Assembly: GCF_006716425.1 (NCBI RefSeq)
Contig: NZ_VFOZ01000001.1
Span: forward strand, 1,426,001-1,490,000
DNA: 64,000 nucleotides
Origin: Actinoallomurus bryophytorum
GTDB lineage: Bacteria > Actinomycetota > Actinomycetes > Streptosporangiales > Streptosporangiaceae
Direction of reading: 5' to 3'
In this document: positions 17,271 through 25,879 of the stretch, in pieces
Position numbering within the stretch: position 1 is the stretch's first letter
How the letters are laid out: the number at the start of each line of letters is the position of its first letter
Translations under genes and position numbers: made by a program
The notes under the pieces: model-generated
Told to the model about the DNA's origin: nothing
The model's input: the letters and a program-made list of their open reading frames with translations, nothing else
The model's database searches: none

Positions 17271-19016
17271 ATGGCGGCTGATCAGGACGCGCAAGGCCGA
17301 TTGACGGGGGTGGCGAGACGTCACCTCAAACTCGTGTGCTCGCTGGCCGCCGTGGCCACGGTGGCCGGGGTCGCGGGCGGCCTGCTGTTGCCGGCCAGCG
17401 CCAAGGCGACCGCGACCGTCCTCATCAGCCCGCTCGACGGCAACCCCTACTCCACCAACGGCCGGGGTGACGACCTGACCAACCTCCAGTCGGAGGCGGC
17501 GCTGGTCCAGGCGGACGCGGTCGAGCAGGTGGTGCGGCAGAAGTTCCGCGCCGCCGACCGCTCGAAGGTCGCGGTGACCGTTCCGCCCAACACCCAGGTC
17601 CTCCTGATCACCTACACGGGGTCCAGCGCCACCTCGGCCCGTGACGGCGCGCAGGCGTTCGCGAACGGCTACCTCACCTACCGCCAGCAGCGGGCGCAGA
17701 GCGTACTGAACGACCGCTCCGCCAAGCTCCGCGAGCAGGAGAAGAAGGTCCAGCAGGAGCTCAGCACGACCACCAAGCGGCTGGCCACGTCGTCCGTCAC
17801 TCAGAAGAGCTTCCTCCGTCAGCGGATCACCGCGTACAACAACCAGCTCGGCGTGATCGACGAGCAGAACAACGACATCGCCGCCACGCCGGTCAACGCC
17901 GGCACGGTGATCACCCCGGCGCAGCCGCCCACCGGCTCGCTCACCACCCGTGCCGCGGTGTTCGGCGGCGTCGGGCTCGCCGTCGGCCTGTTCGCCGGTC
18001 TCCTCATCGCGCTCGCCCTCGAACGCTCCGACCGGCGCCTGCGCGACGCACGCACCGTCCAGCGCCTCGGCGTCCCGGTGCTCAGCACGGTCTCCTCCTC
18101 CGGCGGCCTGGTCCTGGTGACCGCGCCGAAGAGCCGCGCCGGCGAGGCGTACCGCCGGCTGCGCGCCGCCGTCGTCGCGTCGGTACAGGAACGTCCGGTC
18201 ACGCTGCTCGTGACCAGCGCGACCCCGGCCGCCTCGGCGACGCTGACCAGCTCCAACCTGGCGGTCGCGCTCGCGCACGCCGGCTCCGCCACGATCATGG
18301 TGGACGCGAGCTTCTCGGAGACCAGCCCCTCCGCGCTGTTCGGGCTGGGCCAGTCCAAGGGCCTGTCCGACGTGCTGATGCGCGGCACCGACCCGACGCA
18401 GCTGCTCGTGAACGCCGACTCCCAGCTGCGGCTGCTGCCGCGTGGTCCGGGTGCCGGCGCCGCCGCCGAGCGCTTCAGCGGGCCGCGCATGCGCGAGACC
18501 GTACGCCTCCTGCGCGACAAGGCCGAGTACATCCTCATCAACGCCCCGAGCGTGCACGACGCCAACGCGCAGGCCCTCTGCACGCTGGCCGACGCCGTCC
18601 TGATCGTCGTCACCCTCGGCCAGACGACGCGCGCGGACATCGAGCAGGCCTACACCGAGGCCGAGCGCGCGGGCGCGATCGTGATCGGCACCGTCGTGGA
18701 AGAGCCCCGCTCGCGCCGTGCGGGCTCCAGGGACGGCTCGGCCCGGCCCCCGGCGTCCCGCCGCGGCGACCACGCGTCGGGCGCGAGCGGCCCGCAGCGT
18801 GAGCCCGACTACTCCCCCGGCACCGCGGTGGCGCCCCGCCGGTCGCGCCCCGTTCCGCCGGGTGCGCCGACGCCGCCCGCCTCGGGCAACACCAGCACGA
18901 CCGCCACGTCGCCGGACTGGTCGAGGTTCTCCGGCGAGGACGGGGCACAGCAGCAACAGCCCGAGAACACCTCCGACTCCACCGAGACCGCGGTACACAA
19001 AGCGATCGAGGCATGA
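17271..19016 (+). CDS. Wzz/BY-kinase-like co-polymerase with degenerate Walker A
   Basis: The ATG at 17271 has GGGAG eight bases upstream, and TAGTGT about 55 bases upstream may be a -10 box. The 581-residue protein has one membrane helix near residue 30, a periplasmic-type coiled domain with a long Gln/Lys-rich helix, a second helix near residue 235 (FGGVGLAVGLFAGLLIALAL), then a BY-kinase-like domain. Walker A is replaced by VTSATPAASATLTS (about 314-327), lacking Gly-Lys, while Walker A' (TIMVDASFSE) is kept. The last 110 residues are Pro/Ser/Arg-rich and disordered, without the usual Tyr cluster. It probably controls chain length rather than acting as a kinase. Confidence 0.75.
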   Translation: MAADQDAQGRLTGVARRHLKLVCSLAAVATVAGVAGGLLLPASAKATATVLISPLDGNPYSTNGRGDDLTNLQSEAALVQADAVEQVVRQKFRAADRSKVAVTVPPNTQVLLITYTGSSATSARDGAQAFANGYLTYRQQRAQSVLNDRSAKLREQEKKVQQELSTTTKRLATSSVTQKSFLRQRITAYNNQLGVIDEQNNDIAATPVNAGTVITPAQPPTGSLTTRAAVFGGVGLAVGLFAGLLIALALERSDRRLRDARTVQRLGVPVLSTVSSSGGLVLVTAPKSRAGEAYRRLRAAVVASVQERPVTLLVTSATPAASATLTSSNLAVALAHAGSATIMVDASFSETSPSALFGLGQSKGLSDVLMRGTDPTQLLVNADSQLRLLPRGPGAGAAAERFSGPRMRETVRLLRDKAEYILINAPSVHDANAQALCTLADAVLIVVTLGQTTRADIEQAYTEAERAGAIVIGTVVEEPRSRRAGSRDGSARPPASRRGDHASGASGPQREPDYSPGTAVAPRRSRPVPPGAPTPPASGNTSTTATSPDWSRFSGEDGAQQQQPENTSDSTETAVHKAIEA

Positions 19017-20521
19017 CCTCTGAGCCGCATCTGTCCCGTCTGGCCCGGGGCGGCGCTCTCAACCTGGCCGGTGCGGCCTCGGCCGGTCTCATGGGCTTCG
19101 CCCTGGTGTTCGCGGTCGCGCACGCCTATCCGCAGAAGGTCGCCGGTGCCTTCTTCGCGGCCACCTCGCTCTTCGTCATCCTGAACGCCGTCGCCGGGCT
19201 CGGCAGCGACGCGGGCCTGCTGCGCTGGCTGCCGCGCCATCTCGCCCTCGGCGACCACGGCGCCGCGCGGCGTACGGTGCCGGTGGCCCTCGTCCCGGTG
19301 ATCGGGGTGGCATGCGCGGGGGCGCTCGCGCTGGTCCTCGCGGCGCCCGCGCTGGCAGGCGTCATCGGCGGCGGCCAGGTCGCGCCGATGCTGCGGGTGC
19401 TGGCCGTCTTCCTCCCGGTCGCCGCCGCCCACGACGCCATCCTCGCGGCGACGCGCGGGCACTCCACCATGCGGCCCACCGTGGCCATCGAGAAGATCTT
19501 CCGCCAGGTGGCACAGGTCGCCGGAGTCCTGGCCGTGTCCCTCTTCACCACCGACCCGGTCGCGCTGGCGCTCGCGTGGGCGCTCCCGTACGCCGTCGGG
19601 CTCGTCGCCGCGGTCGCCTGGTACCTGCGCATCGCGCGACGGCTCGACGACGGCCCGGCCGACACCCGCGTGCTCGCCGGCGAGTTCTGGCGCTACACCG
19701 CGCCCCGGTCGGTCGCGCAGATCTGCCAGACCGCCCTGCAGCGCGCCGACATCGTGCTCATCGCCGCCCTGGCCTCACCGCGCGAGGCCGCCATCTACAC
19801 CGCGGCCACCCGGTTCATGGTGATCGGGCAGCTCGGCACGCAGGCCGTACAGCAGGCCATGCAGCCCGCGGTCAGCCGGCTGCTCGCGCTGGGCGACAAG
19901 GAGGGCACCGCACGGGTCTTCGCCGGCTGTACGACGTGGACGGTCGCGCTCACCTGGCCGGTGCACCTGTCGGTCGCCGTCGCGGCACCCATCTACCTGT
20001 CCGCGTTCGGGCCCGGCTACGGCGCCGGGCAGTACGCCACGGTCATCCTCGGCCTGGCCATGCTGCTGGCCACCGGCACAGGTCCGGTCGACGTGATGCT
20101 GCTGATGGGCGGCCGCAGCGGGCTGAGCCTGGCCAACAACGCCGCCGCGCTCGTGGTGGACCTGGCGCTGAACGCCGTGCTCATCCCCTGGCTGGGCATC
20201 ACGGGTGCCGCCATCGCCTGGGCGGCCGCGCTGGCCACCCGCAACATCCTTCCGCTCCTGCAGGTCCGCCAGATCTTCGGCATGACCCCGGCGGGAGCCG
20301 GGCTCGGCCTGGCGGCGGCCTCGGCGCTGGCCTGTTTCGGCGTGCTTCCGCTGGCGACCAGGCTGGCGTTCGGCACGACCGCCACGCTGGCGGGCCTGAT
20401 CCTCGGCGCCGGCTGCTATGCCGGGCTAATGTGGGCCGGTCGCGCCCGCCTCGCACTTACCGCGTTCGCCGCGCTGCTGCCCGGACGCAGAGCCACCGGA
20501 GGAATAGTCAACAATGCTTGA
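19013..20521 (+). CDS. Polysaccharide flippase (Wzx / MATE-MurJ superfamily)
   Basis: The ATG overlaps the preceding stop (ATGA). The 502-residue product has about fourteen hydrophobic helices, with typical polysaccharide-synthase phrases such as GLGSDAGLLRWLPRHLALGD and a late pair of helices around GITGAAIAWAAALATRN. It should move the undecaprenyl-linked repeat unit to the outer face for polymerisation by the Wzy-like protein at 9684. Its coupling to the Wzz-like gene supports this. Confidence 0.8.
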   Translation: MTSEPHLSRLARGGALNLAGAASAGLMGFALVFAVAHAYPQKVAGAFFAATSLFVILNAVAGLGSDAGLLRWLPRHLALGDHGAARRTVPVALVPVIGVACAGALALVLAAPALAGVIGGGQVAPMLRVLAVFLPVAAAHDAILAATRGHSTMRPTVAIEKIFRQVAQVAGVLAVSLFTTDPVALALAWALPYAVGLVAAVAWYLRIARRLDDGPADTRVLAGEFWRYTAPRSVAQICQTALQRADIVLIAALASPREAAIYTAATRFMVIGQLGTQAVQQAMQPAVSRLLALGDKEGTARVFAGCTTWTVALTWPVHLSVAVAAPIYLSAFGPGYGAGQYATVILGLAMLLATGTGPVDVMLLMGGRSGLSLANNAAALVVDLALNAVLIPWLGITGAAIAWAAALATRNILPLLQVRQIFGMTPAGAGLGLAAASALACFGVLPLATRLAFGTTATLAGLILGAGCYAGLMWAGRARLALTAFAALLPGRRATGGIVNNA

Positions 20522-21824
20522 TGAGGTACGCCGCCGCCTGCACCCGCGGAGGTTGCGAAACAGCGGCAAGCGCGCCAAGCAGGCGCTGCGCAAGGCCGGT
20601 CTGGCCCCCAAGGGCCCGGTGTACGGCCGGCTGGCCGACGTGGGCCGCGCGGTGCCGATTCCTCCACGGGCCCGCGTGGTGCTGTCCACGGCCCTGCTCC
20701 GCCGGCCGGGACGGATCTCGGTGCCCATCGACCGGATGCTCCTCGGCGCGCAGGGCGGCTGGACCGCGCGCGAGTTCGCCGAGCGGACCGATGACCTGCT
20801 GTGGCCCTCGACCCGTGTCATCGACGGCCCGCACGTCGACCTGCTGCGCCTCGCCGGCTCCACCGACGAGGAGATCCTCGCGAGCCCGTACGGCCGGATG
20901 GCGCGCCGCTGCGTCGACGCGGGCGGCCACTACTTCGGCGCCAGGACCAACAGCGAGATCGTCGCCGTGGCCCGCCGGTTCCTGTCCGGTGACCGCGACG
21001 ACGAGCGGCGGCCGGCGCAGAGCGGGCGTTCCGACCCGATCCTCGTCGCGCCTATCCGTGGCAGCGACCACTACCAGGTGCTCGACGGCCACCACCGGCT
21101 CGCCCGCGCCTTCGCGCGCGGCGAGACCACCGCGCGCGTCGTCACCAAGTGGATGCCGGTCACCACGCCGCTGCAGGACCTGCTGCTGCGGATGAGCTGG
21201 CTGGATGGCACCAAGGAGCTGTACCAGCCGATCGACGGGCCGGAGCTGGCGAAGAGCTGGACGACCGTGCGCCGTTGCACCGACCGGCTCGAGAAGATGA
21301 CCAAGCTCCTCGCCGAGCGCGGCGTCACCGGCTCCTACCTGGACGTGGCCAGTTGCTACGGCTGGTTCGTCGCGGAGATGGGCCATGCGGGCTTCGACGC
21401 GCAGGGCCTGGAACGCGACCCGCTCGCGGTACCCCTGGGCCGGGCGGCGTACGGCCTGCGCGAGGGCCAGATCGGCACCGGTGACGCCGTCGAGCTGCTC
21501 GCCTACAGCGACCAGACCTACGACGTCGTGTCCTGCTTCAGCCTGCTGCACCACTTCGTGCTCGGCCGGGGCTCGGTCGGCCCCGAGGCGCTCGTGAAGC
21601 TGCTGGACCGCGCGACCGGCAAGGTGTTGTTCATCGACACCGGTCAGGAGAACGAAGCCTGGTTCCGCACGTCCCTCGCGGGCTGGAACGCCGGGACGAT
21701 CGCGAGCTTCCTGCGGCAGCACACGACGTTCACCGAGATCACCGATCTCGGCCCGGACGATGACGCCCACCCGCCGTACGCCGACAACTACGGACGCCAT
21801 CTGTTCGCCTGCATTCGCACATGA
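20514..21824 (+). CDS. Methyltransferase with N-terminal ParB/sulfiredoxin-like domain
   Basis: The ATG overlaps the flippase gene by eight bases and is preceded by GGAGGAATA. The 436-residue protein combines a basic N-terminal region, a middle segment with the ParB/Srx-type motif YQVLDGHHRLARAFARGE (near residue 185), and a C-terminal class I SAM-binding domain (SYLDVASCYGWFVAEMGHAG, then VSCFSLLHHF). This arrangement is unusual. In context the methyltransferase domain may act on the polysaccharide or its carrier; the ParB-like part may bind nucleotide or act as an adaptor. Function is inferred from domains only. Confidence 0.65.
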   Translation: MLDEVRRRLHPRRLRNSGKRAKQALRKAGLAPKGPVYGRLADVGRAVPIPPRARVVLSTALLRRPGRISVPIDRMLLGAQGGWTAREFAERTDDLLWPSTRVIDGPHVDLLRLAGSTDEEILASPYGRMARRCVDAGGHYFGARTNSEIVAVARRFLSGDRDDERRPAQSGRSDPILVAPIRGSDHYQVLDGHHRLARAFARGETTARVVTKWMPVTTPLQDLLLRMSWLDGTKELYQPIDGPELAKSWTTVRRCTDRLEKMTKLLAERGVTGSYLDVASCYGWFVAEMGHAGFDAQGLERDPLAVPLGRAAYGLREGQIGTGDAVELLAYSDQTYDVVSCFSLLHHFVLGRGSVGPEALVKLLDRATGKVLFIDTGQENEAWFRTSLAGWNAGTIASFLRQHTTFTEITDLGPDDDAHPPYADNYGRHLFACIRT

Positions 21825-22927
21825 GAGCCGTCGGCGCGGTCCTGCTGCTCGCGAGCAGCATCGTCACGGGCGCGCCGGCCTCAGCTCCGCCCGCTCACCG
21901 GATCATTCTCGGCGCGACGGGACAGACCCGGCAGGAGATCCAGGAGCGTGAGCACGAGACCGGACACGCGCTCCAAGGCGTACGCGTCTTCAAGCGGTGG
22001 GACGAACCGGTCTTCGACGGCAGCCAGCAGTGGGCGAAGAGGACCGGCCACACCGTGTTCGTGTCCATCAAGTCGCGGCGCCTGAACGGCGACAAGATCC
22101 CGTGGCGGAACATCGCCTCCGCGCGGCCGGGCAGCCCGCTGTGGGCCGACATGCAGCGGCAGGCGGCTCAGATCAAGCAGTTCGGCGCGGTGGTCTACGT
22201 GGTGTTCAACCACGAGCCCGACGCCCAGACCTCGAGGCCGATGGGAAGTCCGGCCGACTTCATCGCCGCGTGGCGTCACCTCATCGACACCTACCGCGCC
22301 GCGGGCGTGCGCAACGCCCGCTACGTGTGGACGATGACGGGCTGGTCGTTCACGGCCAAGGCCGGCGGCGGGCGTACACGCGCCGATTCGTACTACCCGG
22401 GCGACGCCTACGTCGACGACATCGCCGCCGACAGCTACAACTGGAACACCTGTCACTCCGCGTCCGGCACCTGGCAGAACCCCGCCCAGCTGTTCGATCC
22501 GGAGCGCAGGTTCGGCCTGCGGCATCCCACCAAGGGCCTGATGCTGCTCGAGTGGGGCACGGTCGAGGACTCCGCCCACCCGGGGCGCAAGGCGCAGTGG
22601 CTGCGCGACGCGGCCCGGGTGCTCGCGAGCCCCGCCTACGGGCAGTTCCGCGCGGCGCTGTACTGGGACGACCAGCACACCGGCAAGAAGATCAGCTCGG
22701 CCTGCGACTTCGACTACCGGACCTCGGCCGGCGCGCTGGGGGCCTGGCGCTCGATGGCGACGGTGCCGGCCTTCGCCACCAGGATCTCGCGTCAGCCCGG
22801 TGAACCCGCGCCACGGGGCCGGCGCTCGCGCCTGCCGCTCCTGGCCGGAGGCGCTCCCGTCGCGCTGATCCTGGCCGGGCTGATCGCCGTCGGGCTCCAC
22901 CGGAAACGGAAAGCCGTCCAGCGGTGA
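21821..22927 (+). CDS. GH26-like secreted, membrane-anchored enzyme
   Basis: The ATG overlaps the preceding stop (ATGA). The 368-residue protein has a signal peptide (MRAVGAVLLLASSIVTG), a TIM-barrel-like body with VVFNHEPDAQ near residue 130 (acid/base candidate) and LMLLEWGTVED near residue 245 (nucleophile candidate), and a C-terminal helix (LLAGGAPVALILAGLIAVGL) followed by basic residues. The topology keeps the enzyme on the outer surface. It shares order and motifs with the lipoprotein at 8546 but is clearly divergent. A role in trimming or releasing the polymer is likely. Confidence 0.65.
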   Translation: MRAVGAVLLLASSIVTGAPASAPPAHRIILGATGQTRQEIQEREHETGHALQGVRVFKRWDEPVFDGSQQWAKRTGHTVFVSIKSRRLNGDKIPWRNIASARPGSPLWADMQRQAAQIKQFGAVVYVVFNHEPDAQTSRPMGSPADFIAAWRHLIDTYRAAGVRNARYVWTMTGWSFTAKAGGGRTRADSYYPGDAYVDDIAADSYNWNTCHSASGTWQNPAQLFDPERRFGLRHPTKGLMLLEWGTVEDSAHPGRKAQWLRDAARVLASPAYGQFRAALYWDDQHTGKKISSACDFDYRTSAGALGAWRSMATVPAFATRISRQPGEPAPRGRRSRLPLLAGGAPVALILAGLIAVGLHRKRKAVQR

Positions 22928-23011
22928 CCGGCACGTACATACCTCCCGCGAGGCCGTCGCGCAGTCGATAGGCTCGCCTATTCAAGAGACTTGACGAGGA
23001 GCTGACCCCCC

Positions 23012-23815
23012 ATGGACATCCGCGTTCGCCGCGCCCTGTTGCCGGCCCTTCTGGCGGCCGCGCTGCTGCTGGTCCTCGGCTGGCACGCCGTACCGGCCCG
23101 CGCAGCGAGCGTCGACCCCGAGCTCGTCGCGGAGTCCGTCTCCGAGGACGGCTACTACGTCGACTCGAGCGCGTCGTACCTCAAGTCCGACGCCGACCTC
23201 GACAAGCTGCGTGAGGCCATCGAGGACGCGGGCCGCGCGGGCGTCGTCGTCCTGCCGGCCGGCACCGCGACGGCACCGGTCATCAGCAGGCTGCTGCACG
23301 AGCCGAACCGCAAGGCCACCTACGTCGTCCTGAGCGGCAGCCGGATGCAGGCCGTCTCCAACAACATCTCCGGCTCCCGCGTCAACGGGCTGGTCACCCA
23401 GGCGATGAGGGCGGGCACCCCCGAGGCGGAGGTGCTGTCCTTCCTCAACCTGCTGAGCCCCAAGCACGCGGCCTCGACCGGGCCGACGCACAAGGCCAGT
23501 GGCGTGCCCAGCGTGGAGGCGTCGGCCGGGGGCGACGAGACGGCAGGCGCGAGCGCCGCCCCGGTGGCCTCGGCGAAGAAGGACTCAGGCGGCAACGGCC
23601 TGCTCTACGCCATCGTCGGCGTGGTGATCGTGCTCGTGCTGGCCGGCGGCGGCTTCTTCCTGTGGCGCCGGCGGCAGGACACCTCTGACGGCCCCGGCTC
23701 TGATGGCCCCGGCTCTGGCGGGCCCGGCTTCGGCGGCCCTGGATCCGGTGGCCCTGGCTCCAGCGGCACCGCCTTTGGTGGCGGCCCCGGGCCGGACGCT
23801 CCATCGGCGTTCTGA
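23012..23815 (+). CDS. Secreted, membrane-anchored protein of unknown function
   Basis: GAGGAG lies before the ATG. The 267-residue product has a signal peptide, an extracytoplasmic domain of about 130 residues with alternating short helices and strands (DGYYVDSSASYLKSDADL, VVVLPAGT) that vaguely recalls TPM-type domains, a Ser/Ala-rich linker, a membrane helix near residue 200 (LYAIVGVVIVLVLAGGGFFL) and a cytoplasmic tail of Gly/Pro/Ser repeats. I do not recognise a specific family. It follows the second GH26-like gene and may belong to the same surface system. Confidence 0.6.
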   Translation: MDIRVRRALLPALLAAALLLVLGWHAVPARAASVDPELVAESVSEDGYYVDSSASYLKSDADLDKLREAIEDAGRAGVVVLPAGTATAPVISRLLHEPNRKATYVVLSGSRMQAVSNNISGSRVNGLVTQAMRAGTPEAEVLSFLNLLSPKHAASTGPTHKASGVPSVEASAGGDETAGASAAPVASAKKDSGGNGLLYAIVGVVIVLVLAGGGFFLWRRRQDTSDGPGSDGPGSGGPGFGGPGSGGPGSSGTAFGGGPGPDAPSAF

Positions 23816-23944
23816 CCGCTCCGGGCCGCAGGTACGCCTCGTACCCGCGGCCCGGCTCGGTCCGCGACAATTCGGTCGCGTGACCCGGTGATGGCGTGCC
23901 AGGATGCTCGACGTCAGCACCCGTTGTGAGAGGAGGTGGCCCCG

Positions 23945-23998
23945 ATGATCGCCGAACGTGACATCCGGGCGTATCTCCTCGCGGCCCGCACGCGCTGA
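23945..23998 (+). CDS. Possible 17-residue leader ORF upstream of the epoxide hydrolase gene
   Basis: An ATG with a near-perfect ribosome-binding site (GAGAGGAGGTGG, seven bases away) opens an 18-codon frame, product MIAERDIRAYLLAARTR, that ends 37 bases before the epoxide hydrolase start. The strong site before so short a frame suggests a translated leader. Without comparative data a chance frame cannot be excluded. Confidence 0.35.
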   Translation: MIAERDIRAYLLAARTR

Positions 23999-24035
23999 CC
24001 GCCGCCGGGGGACTCGCCCTCCTACCGGAGGACTC

Positions 24036-25163
24036 ATGTCTGTCTCAGACTTTCGCATCGACGTTCCCGATGACGTACTGGCCGATCTGCGCGAACGCAT
24101 CGCACGTACGCGCTTCACCCCGGCCTCCGCCGCCGAGCCGTGGGAGGCGGGCACCGACCCCGGCTACCTGCGGTCCCTGCTGGCCTACTGGGCCGACGGG
24201 TTCGACTGGCGCAAGACCGAGAACGCGCTCAACCTGCTGCCGCACCGCACGGCCGACGTGGCCGGGCAGCGCATCCACTTCCTGCACATCCGGGCGGCCC
24301 GTGGTGCGGGGCGCGGTCCCCTGCCGCTCATCCTCACCCATGGCTGGCCGAGCAGCTTCGTGGAGATGCTGCCGCTCATCCCCCTGCTGACCGGCCAGGC
24401 GCGATCCGGCGCCGCGTTCGACCTGGTCATCCCGTCGCTTCCCGGCTTCTTGTTCTCCGAGCTGCCGCCGGACGGGCCGATGACCCGGGAGGCCATCGCG
24501 CGGACCTGGCACACGCTGATGACCGAGGTGCTGGGCTATCCCCGGTACGGCGCCTTCGGCGGTGACATCGGCGCCGCGGTGTCGGGCTGGCTGGGCGCCC
24601 TGCATCCCGAGAGCGTGGCCGGGGTCCACGTCATCCATCCGAGCGCGCCGACCGACCTGGAGGACCTCTCCACGGCCGAACGCGCTTTCATGGACGCCGT
24701 CGACGCCTTCGACGAGAAGGACCGCGGGTACAGCGAGATCATGGCCACCCGCCCGGACACGATCGCGGCGGCCCTGATGGACTCCCCCGTCGGGCTGGCG
24801 GCCTGGATCGTGGACAAGTACCGCGCGTGGAGCGACTGCGGCGGTGACCTGGAGAGCCGCTTCGACCGCGACCAGCTGCTCACCGTGATCACGTTGTACT
24901 GGGCGACCGGCACGATCGGCTCGTCGTTCCGTCAGTACTACGACTGGGAACAAAACCCTCCGCGCCCGCCCATCACCGTCCCGGCCGGGGTAACGCTGAG
25001 CGCCGAACCGCTCATGCGCGACCTGCCCAGGTCGTTCGCGGAACGCACCTTTCCCGATCTCCGCCAGTGGCGCGGCCCCACCGTGGGCGGCCACTTCATG
25101 GCGACGGAGGAGCCCAAGCTCCTCGCCACGGACCTGCGGACCTTCTTCGGCTCGCTGAGCTGA
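24036..25163 (+). CDS. Epoxide hydrolase family protein (alpha/beta hydrolase with EHN domain)
   Basis: The ATG at 24036 follows CCGGAGGACTC. The 375-residue product has the N-terminal EHN segment (VSDFRIDVPDDVLADLRERI), the oxyanion motif HGWPSS, the nucleophile elbow GGDIGAAV with Asp as in epoxide hydrolases, and a C-terminal GGHFMATEEP with the catalytic His. It hydrolyses an epoxide, or a related ester, to a diol in the cytoplasm. It is convergent with a TetR gene and unrelated to the polysaccharide block by function. Confidence 0.85.
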   Translation: MSVSDFRIDVPDDVLADLRERIARTRFTPASAAEPWEAGTDPGYLRSLLAYWADGFDWRKTENALNLLPHRTADVAGQRIHFLHIRAARGAGRGPLPLILTHGWPSSFVEMLPLIPLLTGQARSGAAFDLVIPSLPGFLFSELPPDGPMTREAIARTWHTLMTEVLGYPRYGAFGGDIGAAVSGWLGALHPESVAGVHVIHPSAPTDLEDLSTAERAFMDAVDAFDEKDRGYSEIMATRPDTIAAALMDSPVGLAAWIVDKYRAWSDCGGDLESRFDRDQLLTVITLYWATGTIGSSFRQYYDWEQNPPRPPITVPAGVTLSAEPLMRDLPRSFAERTFPDLRQWRGPTVGGHFMATEEPKLLATDLRTFFGSLS

Positions 25164-25169
25164 CGGCGG

Positions 25170-25203
25170 GGCCGGCCGGGGCCCTGCCGGGCCGCGGCCG
25201 GCC
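25170..25203. terminator. Possible bidirectional hairpin between convergent genes
   Basis: GGCCGGCC at 25170-25177 and 25196-25203 can pair across an 18-base GC-rich loop in the short space between the epoxide hydrolase and TetR stops. There is no T-tract. Confidence 0.4.
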
Positions 25204-25214
25204 TGGCCCGGCGT

Positions 25215-25772
25215 TCAGTGCGTGCGCAGTCCGTCGCACAGTACGGCGAGGGCGCGCCCGGGGTCCGCCTGCGCGTTCGTACGGGAGCGCAGGGCGAAGA
25301 ACAGGCCCGACAGCAGGGCCATCAGATCCGCGATCTCGATGTCCGCGCGGACCTCACCGGATTCCTGGGCACCACGGAACAGCCGGCCGATCTCGCCGCG
25401 CAGCTCGGCGGCGGTCGCCGCCACCGTCGTCCTCACGTCGACGCCCGCGCCGGCCAGGGCGTCGACGAGGTCCCGTTTCGCCGCGGCGTCGAGGACCAGC
25501 CGCTCGATGAACCCGAACAGAGCGGTCCCGGTGCCGGGGAGGGCGCGCGCGTCGTCCACGAGCCCGCGCAGCCGTTCGTGGACGACGGCCTCGAACAGCT
25601 CCTCCTTGGTCGGGAAGTGACGGTAGAGCGTGCCCGGCCCGACTCCGGCCCGGCGCGCGATCTCGTCGAGGGGCACGGAGAGCCCGTCCTCGGCGAACGC
25701 GGTCTTGGCGGTCTCGAGGAGCCGTTCCCGGTTGCGGCGTGCGTCGGCCCGGAGCGTCCTGCCCTCTTCCAC
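25215..25772 (-). CDS. TetR-family transcriptional regulator
   Basis: The 185-residue protein has a standard N-terminal helix-turn-helix (RERLLETAKTAFAEDG, then LDEIARRAGVGPGTLYRHFP) and a helical ligand domain. It is divergent from the SnoaL-like gene at 25880, and a pair of 16-base direct repeats between them is a candidate operator, so it probably represses itself and the neighbour. The ligand is unknown. Confidence 0.85.
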   Translation of the reverse strand: MEEGRTLRADARRNRERLLETAKTAFAEDGLSVPLDEIARRAGVGPGTLYRHFPTKEELFEAVVHERLRGLVDDARALPGTGTALFGFIERLVLDAAAKRDLVDALAGAGVDVRTTVAATAAELRGEIGRLFRGAQESGEVRADIEIADLMALLSGLFFALRSRTNAQADPGRALAVLCDGLRTH

Positions 25773-25796
25773 GCTTCTCCTCTGCTGTCTCGCAAA

Positions 25797-25841
25797 CGGG
25801 GCGCAGTCTCCGGTACGGTATTAACCGGGGCGCGCTCTCCG
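25797..25841. promoter_or_regulatory. Direct-repeat candidate operator between tetR and the SnoaL-like gene
   Basis: CGGGGCGCAGTCTCCG (25797-25812) and CGGGGCGCGCTCTCCG (25826-25841) match at 14 of 16 positions and bracket an AT-richer GGTATTAACC. They lie between the divergent start codons. Confidence 0.45.
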
Positions 25842-25879
25842 ATTGTATCCGCGCCCGGCCTCACGGAAGGAGCATCGCC

